A stretch of 27,624 nucleotides of DNA from Stenocarpella maydis (GCA_002270565.1 NQMI01000047.1:71309-98932), one strand, 5' to 3'. Shown: positions 1 through 9,400, counted from the first letter of the stretch. Numbers and translations: made by a program. Notes: generated from the sequence alone by a model not told the origin.

Positions 1-163
1 GTAGTAGGTTCCTGGCAACTTGCCACACCCGCCCTCGCAGCTCGATTTTCCAGCTTCCAACTTCCTGTTGGGACTTGGCCCGAGATCTGGTGAGTCGTTT
101 AGTTGGTTCCCCTGGAGTTTCCGCCTGCCATGAGCTCATGTGTCTGCCAAGCGGTGAGCTGGC

Positions 164-176
164 GGGGGGGGGGGGG
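164..176. repeat. G13 homopolymer
   Basis: An uninterrupted run of 13 G lies just past the stop of the NmrA-like gene. In the alternative gene model it sits inside the last intron. Runs of this length are prone to length error in sequencing. Confidence 0.9.
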
Positions 177-180
177 CTGC

Positions 181-1284
181 TTACAACTTCTGGAGAGCAG
201 CGTTCATCTTCACCAGTGCTTTCCCGGCCAGGGCAGGGGCGGCAGGGATTGGTCGTCCCGTCGCTCTCTTGTACGAATCCGAGATATGTTCCATCGTAGC
301 TGCTTCAGATGTGATTGATAGGGCCTTGTGGAGGTATTTGTTGGGTTGCTGTATTCTGTTCAGCGACAATATCCACAGGCCCTCCCGAGATGTAATTAAC
401 TTACCCTCAGCACACCGGCTGCCACCCTACCGATATCTTCCGAGGCCTTGATGGTGTCAGCGTCACGCAAACGCTGAATAGTGGCTGGCCCCGAGGAAGC
501 CTGGGACGCAAAGCCTGGCTGCTACTCACAACGAGAGTGATTGTGGTATCCTTTTCCAGCCCTGCACGCAGGCCACTGACTGCGATGGAGCCCAGGAAGC
601 CATCAAAATTCTCCATGAAGAAACCTGGGCGGATGATGCTGCGGATTCTCATCAGCGACTACCAGCAACGCCGACTGTAGGCATAGCTGTCAACTTACAC
701 CCAATTCAACCCCTTCTCACCCAACTCCCTGCAATACTTCTCATTTTGTTGTTTGGCGCGATGGGAATAGTCGAGATGATCATCATCGCTAGGGCCAACC
801 CGCAATGTGCTCGAATATATAAAAGCCTGGACCTTGAACTCAAGGGCGAGGTCGGCCAGAAGCTGCATGGCATCGCACAGGTTAATCTTGCGTGGATCTG
901 AGGCAGACCTTTGACATGGAGAGTCGCTAATACCTTGGCCTGCTTGCTCTCCCCCTCCGCTTTCTCACCGAGTCCAGGATATGCCAGTGCTATGAACACG
1001 CCCCATATCCCGCGCCCGCCTGCAGACGCGGCATCTTCGAAGACCTTCCTGATGGTGTCCGGTTTGTCGAGGTTACCCGACACAAGTGTGAAGTTTTCCG
1101 CGTGCTGCTTGTTCCGCTCCAGCAGTTGGCGGGCAGGTTGTGAGGATTCGTTTCGCGTGAGAGCCAGGACTTTGAACTTGATGTCAGGTGATGAAGGTTG
1201 GTCAGGCTGGAGCAGGAACTTGACGGTGCTCCTCCCTTGCTTTCCTGTGGCTCCCACGACAAGGACGGTTCGTTCAGCCTCCAT
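181..1284 (-). CDS. NmrA-like family NAD(P)-binding protein
   Basis: Seen: starting at ATG 1284 (context ACCATGG, better than the in-frame ATG at 1296), exons 1284-934, 862-699, 638-530, 446-405 and 348-181 join in frame to 277 residues ending in TAA. The introns are 71, 60, 83 and 56 nt, all GT..AG. Residues 11-17 read GATGKQG, the Rossmann dinucleotide-binding loop near the N-terminus. Later RPGFFMENF, DIGRVAA and ITSEAAT fall where the family has them. Known: NmrA-like proteins are short-chain-dehydrogenase relatives, often without a catalytic Tyr, that act as redox-sensing regulators or reductases in the cytosol or nucleus. Inference: it belongs to this class, but substrate or partner is unknown. 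Family members are often about 300 residues. The last codons overlap a GTAAGC donor at 184, so a sixth exon (possible acceptor at 87) running off the left edge cannot be excluded. Confidence 0.8.
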
Positions 1285-2392
1285 GGTTCTTCGCATGTGT
1301 GGGTGTGGGCCTTTTGTCCACGTTTTGGCAGGTTGGAAATGAGGAAACGATGTCTCCGGCGACGAGCGCTTGTTGATATCCGGAGTTGGCGTACGGGCAG
1401 GGGGTGGCTGCTTATGGACACAGGGGGCTAGTTTGCTGGCTTGTAACGCCGATCCAATCTCCTATGTGAGATTTAGGGTACTTAAGTACAGTTGATGGCT
1501 ATAGTGCACACCTCTGCGTTCGGACAGTCCGGCATTTGATGTGGTGGTTGAGCATGATCAATCAAACTTAGAACTCCAAACGGGTACAGTCAAGGGGCCT
1601 AAACTCTAACTGTGAATCGGTACCGATGCCAGCTGAGGGAGCAAGGGTGACAAACGGTATGCTAGGGTCAGGGTCAGGGTCAGGGTCGAAACGGAAATTG
1701 AGGAAACGGAACAAGTCAAAACGGACCAGCCACCCACTTTCCGCGAGGCCGGCAAATCACGTTCCAAGACTCGTCCAAAGCTGTCACGTAGCAACGACTC
1801 GCTTCTTCTCTCCTGACTCCACTTCATATCATCAACACATCAACGCGTCAACCAAGCGCAATCCTCGTCATCACTCTCGCGTGCTACTTGGGTCATCGTC
1901 CACAAGCGCCTACAATACTGGGCTGCTGTGCTGCGTACAGCCGGAGGTCAAAATACCGCATCGCACCCCTGCGGTAGCACCCTCGAGGATCACAGGCAAC
2001 TCGCACCCTTTGCCAGGCGACAGGCTGCTGCCCATCATCGAAGGTCGACAGTGGTTGCAAACCCTATCGACCTCCTTGGTGGCAGCTCCTGGGCTCAGGG
2101 ACAACGTCTTCTCTCCCGAGAAGTTTCTGCTGGACTGCGAAGCTTGTGTCTCTTGTGGTGTTCTTCAGGCCAAGGCAGCGTGGACGATCCCCTCGACCTC
2201 GATACACTCATTCACACACAGACCTCATTCCGTCGTCGCGAACCCTCTCGCGCGACGGACCTCCGTTTAAACAGAGTCAAGGCTGCTCCTCCGGTTACAA
2301 GAAAAGCCTGGGCGGGTGGGATCCTGTGTCGAGTGCACATGTCACTGTCGACGCGGGGGTTCAACTTCAGGCACCTGCTGTTGAACTGATGG
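1285..2392. other. divergent intergenic region, shared 5' regions of two genes
   Basis: This stretch separates the minus-strand NmrA-like gene from the plus-strand coiled-coil gene, so it should hold both promoters. From about 1795 to 1880 the plus strand is rich in C, T and CAA (cttcttctctcc, atcatcaacacatcaac), typical of a fungal transcription start and leader. That implies a long 5' UTR of roughly 500-600 nt for the plus gene. Several reading frames of 60-210 codons cross it, but they show no domain, biased composition or splice support, so I do not call them genes. It also holds the TCAGGG tandem repeat listed separately. Confidence 0.5.
1663..1687 (+). repeat. telomere-like TCAGGG tandem repeat
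   Basis: TAGGG followed by three TCAGGG units and a partial one, period 6. It differs by one base per unit from the TTAGGG telomere repeat of most filamentous fungi. It lies in the divergent intergenic region between two genes. Confidence 0.85.
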
Positions 2393-2396
2393 ATGC

Positions 2397-2457
2397 GTAA
2401 TCCTGTCGTTCTTAGTGTATGACATCCTGCTACTGACCTAATCTCTTTTTTGAACAG
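2397..2457 (+). other. probable 5' intron of the coiled-coil gene
   Basis: A 61-nt segment runs from GTAATC at 2397 to GAACAG at 2457, with a CTGAC branch site (TACTGACC, near 2435) followed by a T-rich tract. If removed, the ATG at 2393 joins in frame with the ATG at 2478 and would add eight residues (MQAPPSNV). If translation starts at 2478 it is a 5' UTR intron. The context of the 2393 ATG is weak (T at -3). Confidence 0.6.
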
Positions 2458-2477
2458 AAGCCCCACCGTCGAATGTA

Positions 2478-3766
2478 ATGGCGCATACCTCAAATCCCGA
2501 GTCCATCGAGAGCAGCCCCAGCAACGTCGTCCTCCGTCTCGATGCAGTCCCGGCCGTTGTCGACTGGGCTGGGCCGGATGGCCAGACTGTGAAGCTCGGC
2601 GACTCCTTATCCTCCTCCCCGGTCTCCCTCGACATGACCTTTGATTCTACGGACAAGTCTATCTCTCTTAGGCTTCGCATCGTTGTCCAGGTCCACAGAG
2701 ACTCCAGCAACAAAACGCCCCTGTATCTCCATATCGGCCCAGGAGATATCGAGATGATCGTCTGCCAGTGTTCCAACCAAACGCATTCCCAACCCTCCCC
2801 ACAGACGGCCCTCGAGCTCCGGCTGAGACAACCCGTGGATTTGATCGGTCCTCCGTTCCGGCTGCGCCCATCCAACAAGGCCCGCGCGAGTGTTGTTAAT
2901 GCTACAAGAGCACTCGCCTCGAGGCGCCATTTCTTAATTCATGTGCAAAATGGGTTGCTTTCGGGATCTGAACTTAAAGCGATCCAAGACGCCGTGTACA
3001 GCGAGTACCGTTCAAGCGGTGGTGGCCCTGACCTTGCATCCTTGTATGGTGGCCTCGGGGGCAAGAGACTCGTAGCTAGGGATGCCGATACCGCATCTTC
3101 ACCTGATGATGGGGTAGAAGCACCTCCGTCTTATGACGAGGTAGAAGCGCCGCCACCGATGGCACCTCTTTGGCCCGGTAAGACCAGTAATCTTCCAATC
3201 ACCCAATTATCCTTTGCCTAAAGCTGACTTGAACAGGCTCGGACCCAGGACCATCGAGCAGCAAAAAGCGCCGGCTGAGCAGCCCAGCTGCTGATCCCAA
3301 TGTATTTTTGCTGTCTGTCGAGACTATCTGCAAGAAGCTCATAGCCGAGCAGGAAGCCAAGACTGAGCAGGCCTTGCGGGCTATGGAGGGCAGATTAACC
3401 GCGCACTTGGATGGCAGGTATGACCGTCTGCAAAAGGAATCGCAAGAAGCCGGGATCGAGCTGTCGCGCGAGCTCAGCTCAAAAATAAGCGAGTTGCAGA
3501 CCCAGGTCAACGAGCTGAAACAACAAGTCGACGGGGTCAACGGGAACATGGCGGAAGAGCTGGAGAGGCTGTCTGATGAAATCCAACAACTTAGCGACGA
3601 CATTGAGGACAGGGTAGACTATAAGGTAGAAGACACTGTTCTTGGCATCAGGAGCGAGCTCGAGGACTTGGTACGCGATGAGCTCATAAACGTCGAAGAG
3701 GCTGTCGAAGCGGCTGTAAAGGGCAGCCTGAGACGGGCTAATGTGAGTATAGAATTCGAAGACTAG
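2478..3766 (+). CDS. fungal protein of unknown function: NLS-like motif and long C-terminal coiled coil
   Basis: Seen: exons 2478-3177 and 3237-3766 join through a 59-nt GTAAGA..CAG intron (branch GCTGACTT) to 409 residues. Residues 1-200 are Ser/Pro-punctuated and beta-like, with a conserved-looking core (LRLRIVVQVHRD, TPLYLHIGPG, QPVDLIGPPFRLRP). A PPSY motif lies at 216-219 in an acidic Pro-rich linker (WW-domain ligand type). SKKRRL at 242-247 resembles a nuclear localisation signal. From about 266 to 400 the chain is a heptad-rich, Glu/Leu/Gln-rich coiled coil. Codon use and composition fit a real gene. I do not recognise the family. Inference: a nuclear or scaffold protein that oligomerises through the coiled coil. 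A start at 2393 through the upstream intron is possible. AATAAA at 3772 lies six bases after the stop, unusually close for a polyadenylation signal. Confidence 0.8.
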
Positions 3767-4274
3767 TAGAAAATAAAACAAGTAGAAGTTCACCTCCTTT
3801 TCCAACACCTCGAATTAGTGTGAAACCTTGGTAGGTGTTGCTACACCTAATCATAACGTCCGTCACTTACACTCGATGTGCCTAGTTTTATAATCAAGTA
3901 CGGTCCACAATGAATTCATGTCGGGCCATTGTTCGCTGCTTGTGGTATCAGCAATGCTTCCCAAATGGAACATTTGAGCCACATGCTGATTAAATGCATC
4001 TTTACATTGTTGCATACAAGGTGATGACCTAGGGAAATGAAACTATTTATTCTAACTCTTACTCCAGGCACTTGCTAGCACACATGCTTGTGCTTGCCGT
4101 GAAAGGCCATGTATCTTACCCGCACCATGTCCTAGCCCACGTTGCCAAATCAAACAAGTCCTTCCTCTCCCGCGCACCAGGTTCTGCGGGGGCTTCGGTC
4201 CCTGCCTCGGCAAACATGTCTGTCTTCACCTTGAGACTTATCTCTAGGCATAGCCACTCCCCGCTCACACGCCA
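3767..4274. other. intergenic region between convergent genes
   Basis: About 500 bp between the coiled-coil gene (plus) and the Thr-rich membrane gene (minus). It holds a perfect 7-bp inverted repeat (TAGGTGT, 3832-3838; ACACCTA, 3843-3849) with a 4-nt loop. Short reading frames near 4072-4290 show no recognisable feature. I see no gene here. Confidence 0.5.
3832..3849. repeat. short inverted repeat after the coiled-coil gene
   Basis: TAGGTGT - TGCT - ACACCTA is a perfect 7-bp stem with a 4-nt loop, 66 bp past the stop codon. It could form a 3'-UTR hairpin, but there is no further support for a function. Confidence 0.5.
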
Positions 4275-5166
4275 CTACGCCTTGCCATAAAAGCTGTCCC
4301 TCCCCTGGCCGAAATCCTCCCGCCGCTGGCCATCTGCCCGAGCAGGGATGACTCCTGCCGCTGGCTCCCTGGGGGGATCGCAGAAACGGTGCACAACCCG
4401 CAGGCATACCGTCCAAAGGCAACAGGCTGTTAGGACCACCACACCTATAAAAGCTACGAGTCCAAAGTCGAAGCCCTTGGGCGACGCGCCGTTTGTTATC
4501 GTAGCTGGGACACCAAATGTTAGCGTGTCAAGTCCTTTGGTATTTAAACTGTTCATGGGGAAGCGTACTGAATGAGGTCACCGCCTGGGTAGGGGTAAAA
4601 GTTGAGGTAAGGGTCGTCGTAGTTGTCGTCTCGGTGAGCGAGGGGGCTGGGGTGAGTGTAGTCGTAACTGTTTTGTCAGTTGAAAAGGTAGTAGTAGTGG
4701 TCTCCGTCGACGGTAGAATCGGGGTAATTGTTGTGGTTAGTGTTGTTTCGCTAGACAACGTAGTTGTCTCCCTCAGCAGTGGTATCGGCGAGGCCGTCGT
4801 CGTGATAGTGGTCTCGCCCGACGTCACTACCGTCGTCAACGTATACTGGGTCGTGGTCCTGGGGTGTGCGGGGCGGGTTGTGGGCGGTTCCACGGTGATC
4901 CATGATGTGCTCTGTGGCTCAGCATCGCTTGTCGGACTCGGAGCCGGTATGTGTAGGGTCATTGGGAAGTTCGAGCTGGTAAATGTCAGATCCGACTGAA
5001 TGTCTTGAGTCTTTGAGTCATTGGGCCACGAGCGGAGGAAACCCGCGGTGAGCCGGCGATCGAAGAAATCATTCATCTCGTATTCTGGGAGGGGGGGTGG
5101 GGGGTTCACGCTGATTAGAGACAAAGCTCCTCTGAAATTGCAGAGATTAACTCTGGAAAAGGTCAA
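4275..5166 (-). pseudogene. candidate Thr-rich, single-pass membrane protein with a +1 frameshift
   Basis: Seen: minus-strand frame 5166-4528 (212 codons) is strongly Thr/Ser/Pro-rich from about residue 80 on, with repeats of TTTT, ETTT and TLT like a mucin-type O-glycosylated stalk. The frame one base over (4556-4275) carries a hydrophobic stretch (LVAFIGVVVLTACCLW) followed by a basic, polar tail, as in a single transmembrane segment with a short cytoplasmic end. The frames overlap around CCCC (plus-strand GGGG, 4557-4560), where one extra base would separate stalk from membrane anchor. The only intron-like GT..AG pairs near the switch are too short (about 20-34 nt). No clear signal peptide follows ATG 5166, so the start may lie in an unseen upstream exon or at an internal Met. 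Inference: a fungal cell-surface protein, either frameshifted or mis-sequenced. The GTC/GTT-rich plus-strand frame here is its shadow. Confidence 0.4.
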
Positions 5167-5950
5167 AGCTTATATGTACTGTCTCCAAGGGCTGATTCAC
5201 CAACATTGGTAACTAGTGTTGACGGGCACCAGTTCCAAGTTATCAAGGCTTGACTCACGGAGGGTTGACTCTTAGACACTCACTCATTCGGTGGACACTT
5301 ATCACATAATTACCTAGGTAAGGAGTTAGCGTATTCTGACGCAGCAAAACATTCACACAAAAAACTGACAAGCAGCTGTTAAATAGGCGTCATTCGATAT
5401 AACTGTGCCGTCCAAATCAACGGCCTCACAACCAAGTTTCTTAGCCGTCTCGAACACATACTCCGGGTAACGGGACTTCATACACGTGAGTTAGGTGATT
5501 GCAAGACTCTGTGCAACTCACAGTGAGTGAAATAGCTTGTGCATGTGAGTAGCCGTGGACATTAATTGGTGCAGCGACGGGGGTTCGAAATGCTCAAGTC
5601 GCAATGGCAACACTTTTGCGCAAAACTATGATTAAAACAAGTTGGCGTTGTACGTCTCGACCCTGGCCGGGTAAAAAATCACATGCGCATTTGGGTCATA
5701 TTGTTCCCAAGGTTGTCTTCGCCTCAACTGGGTCTGCGAGTGGCCCAAGGACTAGCTGACCATGAAACGCGGCCAGCTTAGAAAACGAGATCGAGGATTC
5801 GCACCAACGAATTCGGGGGGTACACCGATACAAGTGCACCCCCTGTGCGCCAACGTTAATTTGCACCACCAGTCCACCATACATAACAGAAATACACAGT
5901 CATTAACTACACATCTATTGCTCTGCAGACATCACTATTATCACTTTCTG
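5167..5950. other. intergenic region, left border of the transposon block
   Basis: No gene recognised. Composition is mixed up to about 5900 and then falls into the AT-rich block. Two tRNA-like B-box fragments (GGGTTCGAA near 5581; GGTGCGAATCC on the minus strand near 5797) do not sit in a foldable tRNA. Confidence 0.5.
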
Positions 5951-7604
5951 GCTTAGTATTTTAGCTACTTCTTTGCTCATTATTGCCTAGGGCATTCCTC
6001 CTCATACCCAAGCACTATAATCTCTTCCTATATATCCTTCTCATTACCAATAAGGTCCTTAACAGTTAGATCTACCCATAGCAGCTGGTTGATAGTCTCA
6101 CGAGCCCTCATATGGGGCTTCTTGGCTGCTGGCTATAGTATTACGGTCATCATTACTAGCGAGGCTGTCTCTGTAGAACGTCGCTTCAGAAGCTAATAAG
6201 TAGGTGTATCGGTAAGCCCTGCCGCCAACTACTAGTCCCTTCGGACTGCTTCTCGCCTATTCTTCCTACTACAGGCGTCCTCCTAGTCCAAAAAATCAAG
6301 GGTTGAATCATTCCACTTGAATGCCGAGTTAATGCATTACATGAAAGCCATCATTACCCTCATCTTATCGCCTGCCCTACTGCCTAGGCTAGTGGTCATT
6401 AAGGTCATCTTCTTGCCTAGTACAGCTTTCCTATATATTATAAGGATTCCTTCTTTATCTATAGCAAATATAGCTGTATCATAAGGTCTTCCCTTTATAG
6501 CAGTAATCTTTATTAGCAAGTAGACCGTTAGAAGAGGATTCCTAATCAAGAGGTTACAATCTAACTAATAGAACTTATAGATATCCTCCTTCTATAGAGG
6601 AAGACTAGCTTCCTTACAGTTAGCGATTCTACTTATATAGGGCAAGCTATACTAAATATAGATGGGGCAAATATAAGTTGCAGGCAAGCAATTACCCTAT
6701 AGGATCTGCCCCTTAAGTATATACTTTATATAACTTCTCATTATTAATAGAAGCTTAAGGGCTGCTCATAATACCTAAAGTAGAAGCTTACCAAGCTACT
6801 TCTACCTATTAAACTTCTCTAATGATAATATCTTCTAATAGGCTTCCTTAAGGCATAGAGTATAAGAACTATTAATAATTATCTCATTAGCAGCCTTAAT
6901 CAGGTAGAGAATATTCCCTATTTTATAGCTAAGATAAGTCTTTAGTTTGCGGTATATAGCTTCCATTAATAAGGTTGTATATAAGCTGAAGTTAAGGGTC
7001 TTATAGGTCTTATATGCAGCCCATTTGGTAATAATCTTCTCCCTTTCATTAATATATTAGGTCTAAAGGTAGTTAATAATTACTACCTAGTCTGACAACT
7101 TCTCTTAAAGGCGCTACCAAGCTATATTATAGATCTTATAATTAATTAAGTATTCCATAATCTTCAGAAAGTTAAATAAAGCCTAATGGGTATAGGGGAT
7201 ATTATTAAGAGTAGGAACTTCTCTAGTATTATAGTATTATTTCTCCCTAGGCTAAGGAGCGTAGCTACATCTGCCTTATTAGTTTCCTCCTCTTCTTCTT
7301 CTTTCTCCTCTTCTCCCGCTATTACTATTACCCGCAGCTTCTTCTACTTCTTCTTAATATTTAGAATAACATTTGCATTAATATAGAAGATATAGAGTTA
7401 GTAGCATACTAGGGGGAATTTATAATTAAGGGCGTTAATTAGAGTAGTATTATAGTTGGTAATATAGAGCATTAGGTTGTTGGCTTAGCAATAGTGGAGG
7501 AGCTTGTAAACTTACTTAAGAAGCCACTAGAAGTTAGTTTCCTTCTTGCCGTTAGTAATGCCTTAGAATAGAGGCAGGTTCTTCTTCATATGTATTATGC
7601 AAGT
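5951..7604 (-). pseudogene. RIP-degraded MULE (Mutator-like) transposase relic, truncated
   Basis: Seen: the minus strand keeps long stretches of one frame broken almost only by TAG/TAA, as expected from CAG/CAA changed by C-to-T. Around 7475-7380 it reads ITNYN..LINALN.KFPL followed by LYIFYIN. This lines up with the MULE transposase core in which a catalytic Asp (TDxE/TDYD) is followed by a C-x-x-H pair (CxxHIN), here with D changed to N, C to Y and H to Y. An acidic Glu run (near 7290-7320), then KTYKTLNFSLYTT and LKTYL..KIGN (6870-7010), match the later H-F-G-x-T-T-x-R-x-E..LK-x-Y-L region. Downstream pieces (LTVYLLIKITA; TINQLLWVDLTVKDLIG) continue to about 5985 in shifted frames. The N-terminal part is missing: the element stops at the LTR at 7605. 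A non-functional relic; the family call is by motif order only. Confidence 0.55.
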
Positions 7605-7695
7605 TGTTATGAGCCAACATGCATCGGCGGCTGACTACTATAGAAAACACCCCTGACCTCGGCGGGGTAATCCCCAAGCTAGTTAAAGCACCTGA

Positions 7696-7702
7696 TGAGT
7701 CA
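7696..7702 (+). promoter_or_regulatory. TGAGTCA (Gcn4/CPC1/AP-1-type) site in U3
   Basis: GATGAGTCAG lies upstream of the TATA box in the 5' LTR. The same core, with flanking CTGATGAGTCAG, occurs in the otherwise divergent U3 of the second element (22981-22987). bZIP factors of the Gcn4/CPC1 type bind TGA(C/G)TCA. Binding here is an inference. Confidence 0.45.
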
Positions 7703-7736
7703 GTGACGACCAGCCCCTACCAAGGGTTAGGGTCTG

Positions 7737-7759
7737 GCTCGCAACGCTCGATTGCGAGC
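7737..7759 (+). repeat. inverted repeat in 5' LTR, GCTCGCAA/TTGCGAGC
   Basis: A perfect 8-bp stem (7737-7744 with 7752-7759) and a 7-nt loop immediately precede the TATA box. Confidence 0.8.
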
Positions 7760-7767
7760 TATATAAG
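7760..7767 (+). promoter_or_regulatory. LTR TATA box
   Basis: TATATAAG within the 5' LTR, between two stem-loops and downstream of TGAGTCA. The position suits an LTR promoter. It is lost in the 3' LTR, where the equivalent sequence reads GCCATGCAAG. Confidence 0.55.
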
Positions 7768-7802
7768 CCCGCTTGAAGGATGGAGTATTAAGCCTCATGC
7801 AA

Positions 7803-7837
7803 TAGCTCGATGGCTCGGTATGCGAGCCTACGAGCTA
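7803..7837 (+). repeat. long stem-loop in 5' LTR
   Basis: Arms TAGCTCGATGGCTCG (7803-7817) and CGAGCCTACGAGCTA (7823-7837) pair at 13 of 15 positions around a 5-nt loop. The GGCTCG/CGAGCC core also pairs with 7736-7741, so several alternative folds are possible. Confidence 0.75.
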
Positions 7838-8140
7838 CTAAAGAGTTAGAATATATATATACAATATGGTCATCACCATAGTAGATAGCTTTTATAGAAC
7901 AGACTCTTCAGTCATTAATCTAAGTATTTAATCCTAGTATTAAATAGCCTTATAGCTAGTGATTATTATTAAGTTAATAATATTGCTTAATAACTACCTA
8001 ATAATATATTCTAAATATAAACCCTTAATCTTTTGAAATAAATATACTTAGAAACCCCCTTTAATTATTACATTTTAATAACTCTTATTTATATATTACT
8101 ATACAGACTTTAAGCAATATTATATGCAAAACCCTTTATA

Positions 8141-9400
8141 ATGTTAAACTCTGGAATAACCACTCCTACCCGCAACCTTCTCTATAAGCTGGATGAACTT
8201 GCTAATAATAAGACTATAGACCCCTGTGTCCAGGAACTAGTTAATAAGGTTGGGTAGTTGCGCCTCCTTATAAAAGGTTAAGCTTAATGCAATATAGAAG
8301 TTAAACAGCTTTAATAGGAGATTACTACTCTCTAAGCTGGAGCTAATATTATTAATACCCTAATCCAAATAAAGGAATATATTAAGCTTAATACTCCAGC
8401 CCCCTATAATAGAACTACTAGATAACTTCAGGCACACCTAATATAGGTTAGGGCCTATTAGTACTTCTATAGGCTAGATATATAGCCTAGTGAAAAAAGA
8501 GTTATACATGCATCCTCTTTCCTTAAAGGACAAGCTTTAGCTTAGTTTAAACCCTACCTAACCGACTTTATTAATGCGGAATCATTTAAAGCCTATAAGC
8601 TTAAAATATAGCAGATTTTCAGCAGCTATAAAGGCTATAAGAACGCCCTTAGATCCCTATTTCAGGACCCAAATAAAGAATAATAGGCAGAAAGAGACCT
8701 AGCAAATTGCAAGTAGCACAGCTTAGTAATTAACTATACTATAAAATTCCAATAAATCTATACTAAAATCAACTATACCAATAATATAAAGAAATTTATA
8801 TTCTATTACAAATTAAAGGATAAAATAAAGAATAAACTTAGTAAAGTTATAAACTAACCCAATAATTTTTTATACTATATAGAAATAGCCATCTAGATTA
8901 ATAATAGACTTTATAAATAATACTTAGAAAAAAAGGAATAAACTTCTAAATAATCCCTATTCCATAAGCATAAACTAAATATAGGAAAGAAGTATTAGAA
9001 GCTAAGCACCTAGTAAGAATAGCATGCAGGCCCTATAGAGCTGGATATTACCTAATATAAGGATAAGAAAAACATTAAGTATTATAACTATAATAAAATA
9101 AGATACTTTACTTTGGAATATAGGGCTCTAAAGAAAAATGAGGACTGGAAGTTAGTACTTAAAGGAACCCAACAAGCTAATAAAGCTACCCATTAAGCTA
9201 ATATAATTACCCATAGCATATAAGGACCACCTAGGTCCAAACTATAATAGAAGCTTGCAAATAAGTACTATATCTATAGAATAAATATATATAACTAATA
9301 TTAGGTATACTTAAGTTAAGATCTAAATAAAGAATATAACTTTTATAACCCTAATAAAGAAGACCTTTATAATAATCTATACTTCTTAAAATATACTAAG
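8141..9400 (+). pseudogene. gag relic of element 1 with destroyed zinc knuckle
   Basis: An ATG at 8141 starts a frame reading LNSGITTPTRNLLYKLDELA, followed by a helical gag-like region with RIP stops. A CCHC zinc knuckle (C-x2-C-x4-H-x4-C) lies at 9080-9121. All four ligands have become Tyr: TAT at 9080, TAT at 9089, TAC at 9104 and TAT at 9119, each explained by one G-to-A (TGT to TAT) or C-to-T (CAC to TAC) change. The second element still has the last Cys at the same place. The protein would have packaged element RNA; it is dead here. Confidence 0.7.

Larger units (their letters stand above)
7605..8072 (+). repeat. 5' LTR of element 1 (468 bp)
   Basis: Starts TGTTATGAGCC and ends ATTACA (TG..CA). 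It aligns along its whole length with 15158-15619, most differences being transitions. It contains a TGAGTCA site, a telomere-like TTAGGG motif, a TATATAAG box and strong inverted repeats rich in GCTCG/CGAGC. The GC-rich first half is far less decayed than the AT-rich second half. Confidence 0.92.

Noticed and set aside
1626..2270. 214-codon plus-strand frame in the divergent intergenic region
   Set aside because: Low-complexity GSGSGS start comes from the TCAGGG repeat, no domain or conserved block, and it lies in a CT-rich leader region.
3742..3747. GTGAGT donor near the end of the coiled-coil gene, suggesting another intron
   Set aside because: The coding frame reads through to a stop 17 bases later with a natural-looking acidic C-terminus, and no acceptor with a branch site gives a better continuation.
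4517..4999. Val-rich 160-codon plus-strand frame
   Set aside because: Valine codons are the complement of the Thr-rich ACN repeats of the minus-strand gene; a shadow.
5795..5880. Possible minus-strand tRNA with B-box-like GGTGCGAATCC
   Set aside because: The A box fits only partly and neither the T-arm nor the acceptor stem pairs.
7186..7386. Ser-rich plus-strand frame in the AT-rich block
   Set aside because: It is the complement of the acidic Glu run in the MULE relic.
7619..7849. 76-codon frame inside the 5' LTR
   Set aside because: LTR sequence; not conserved in the 3' LTR or in element 2.
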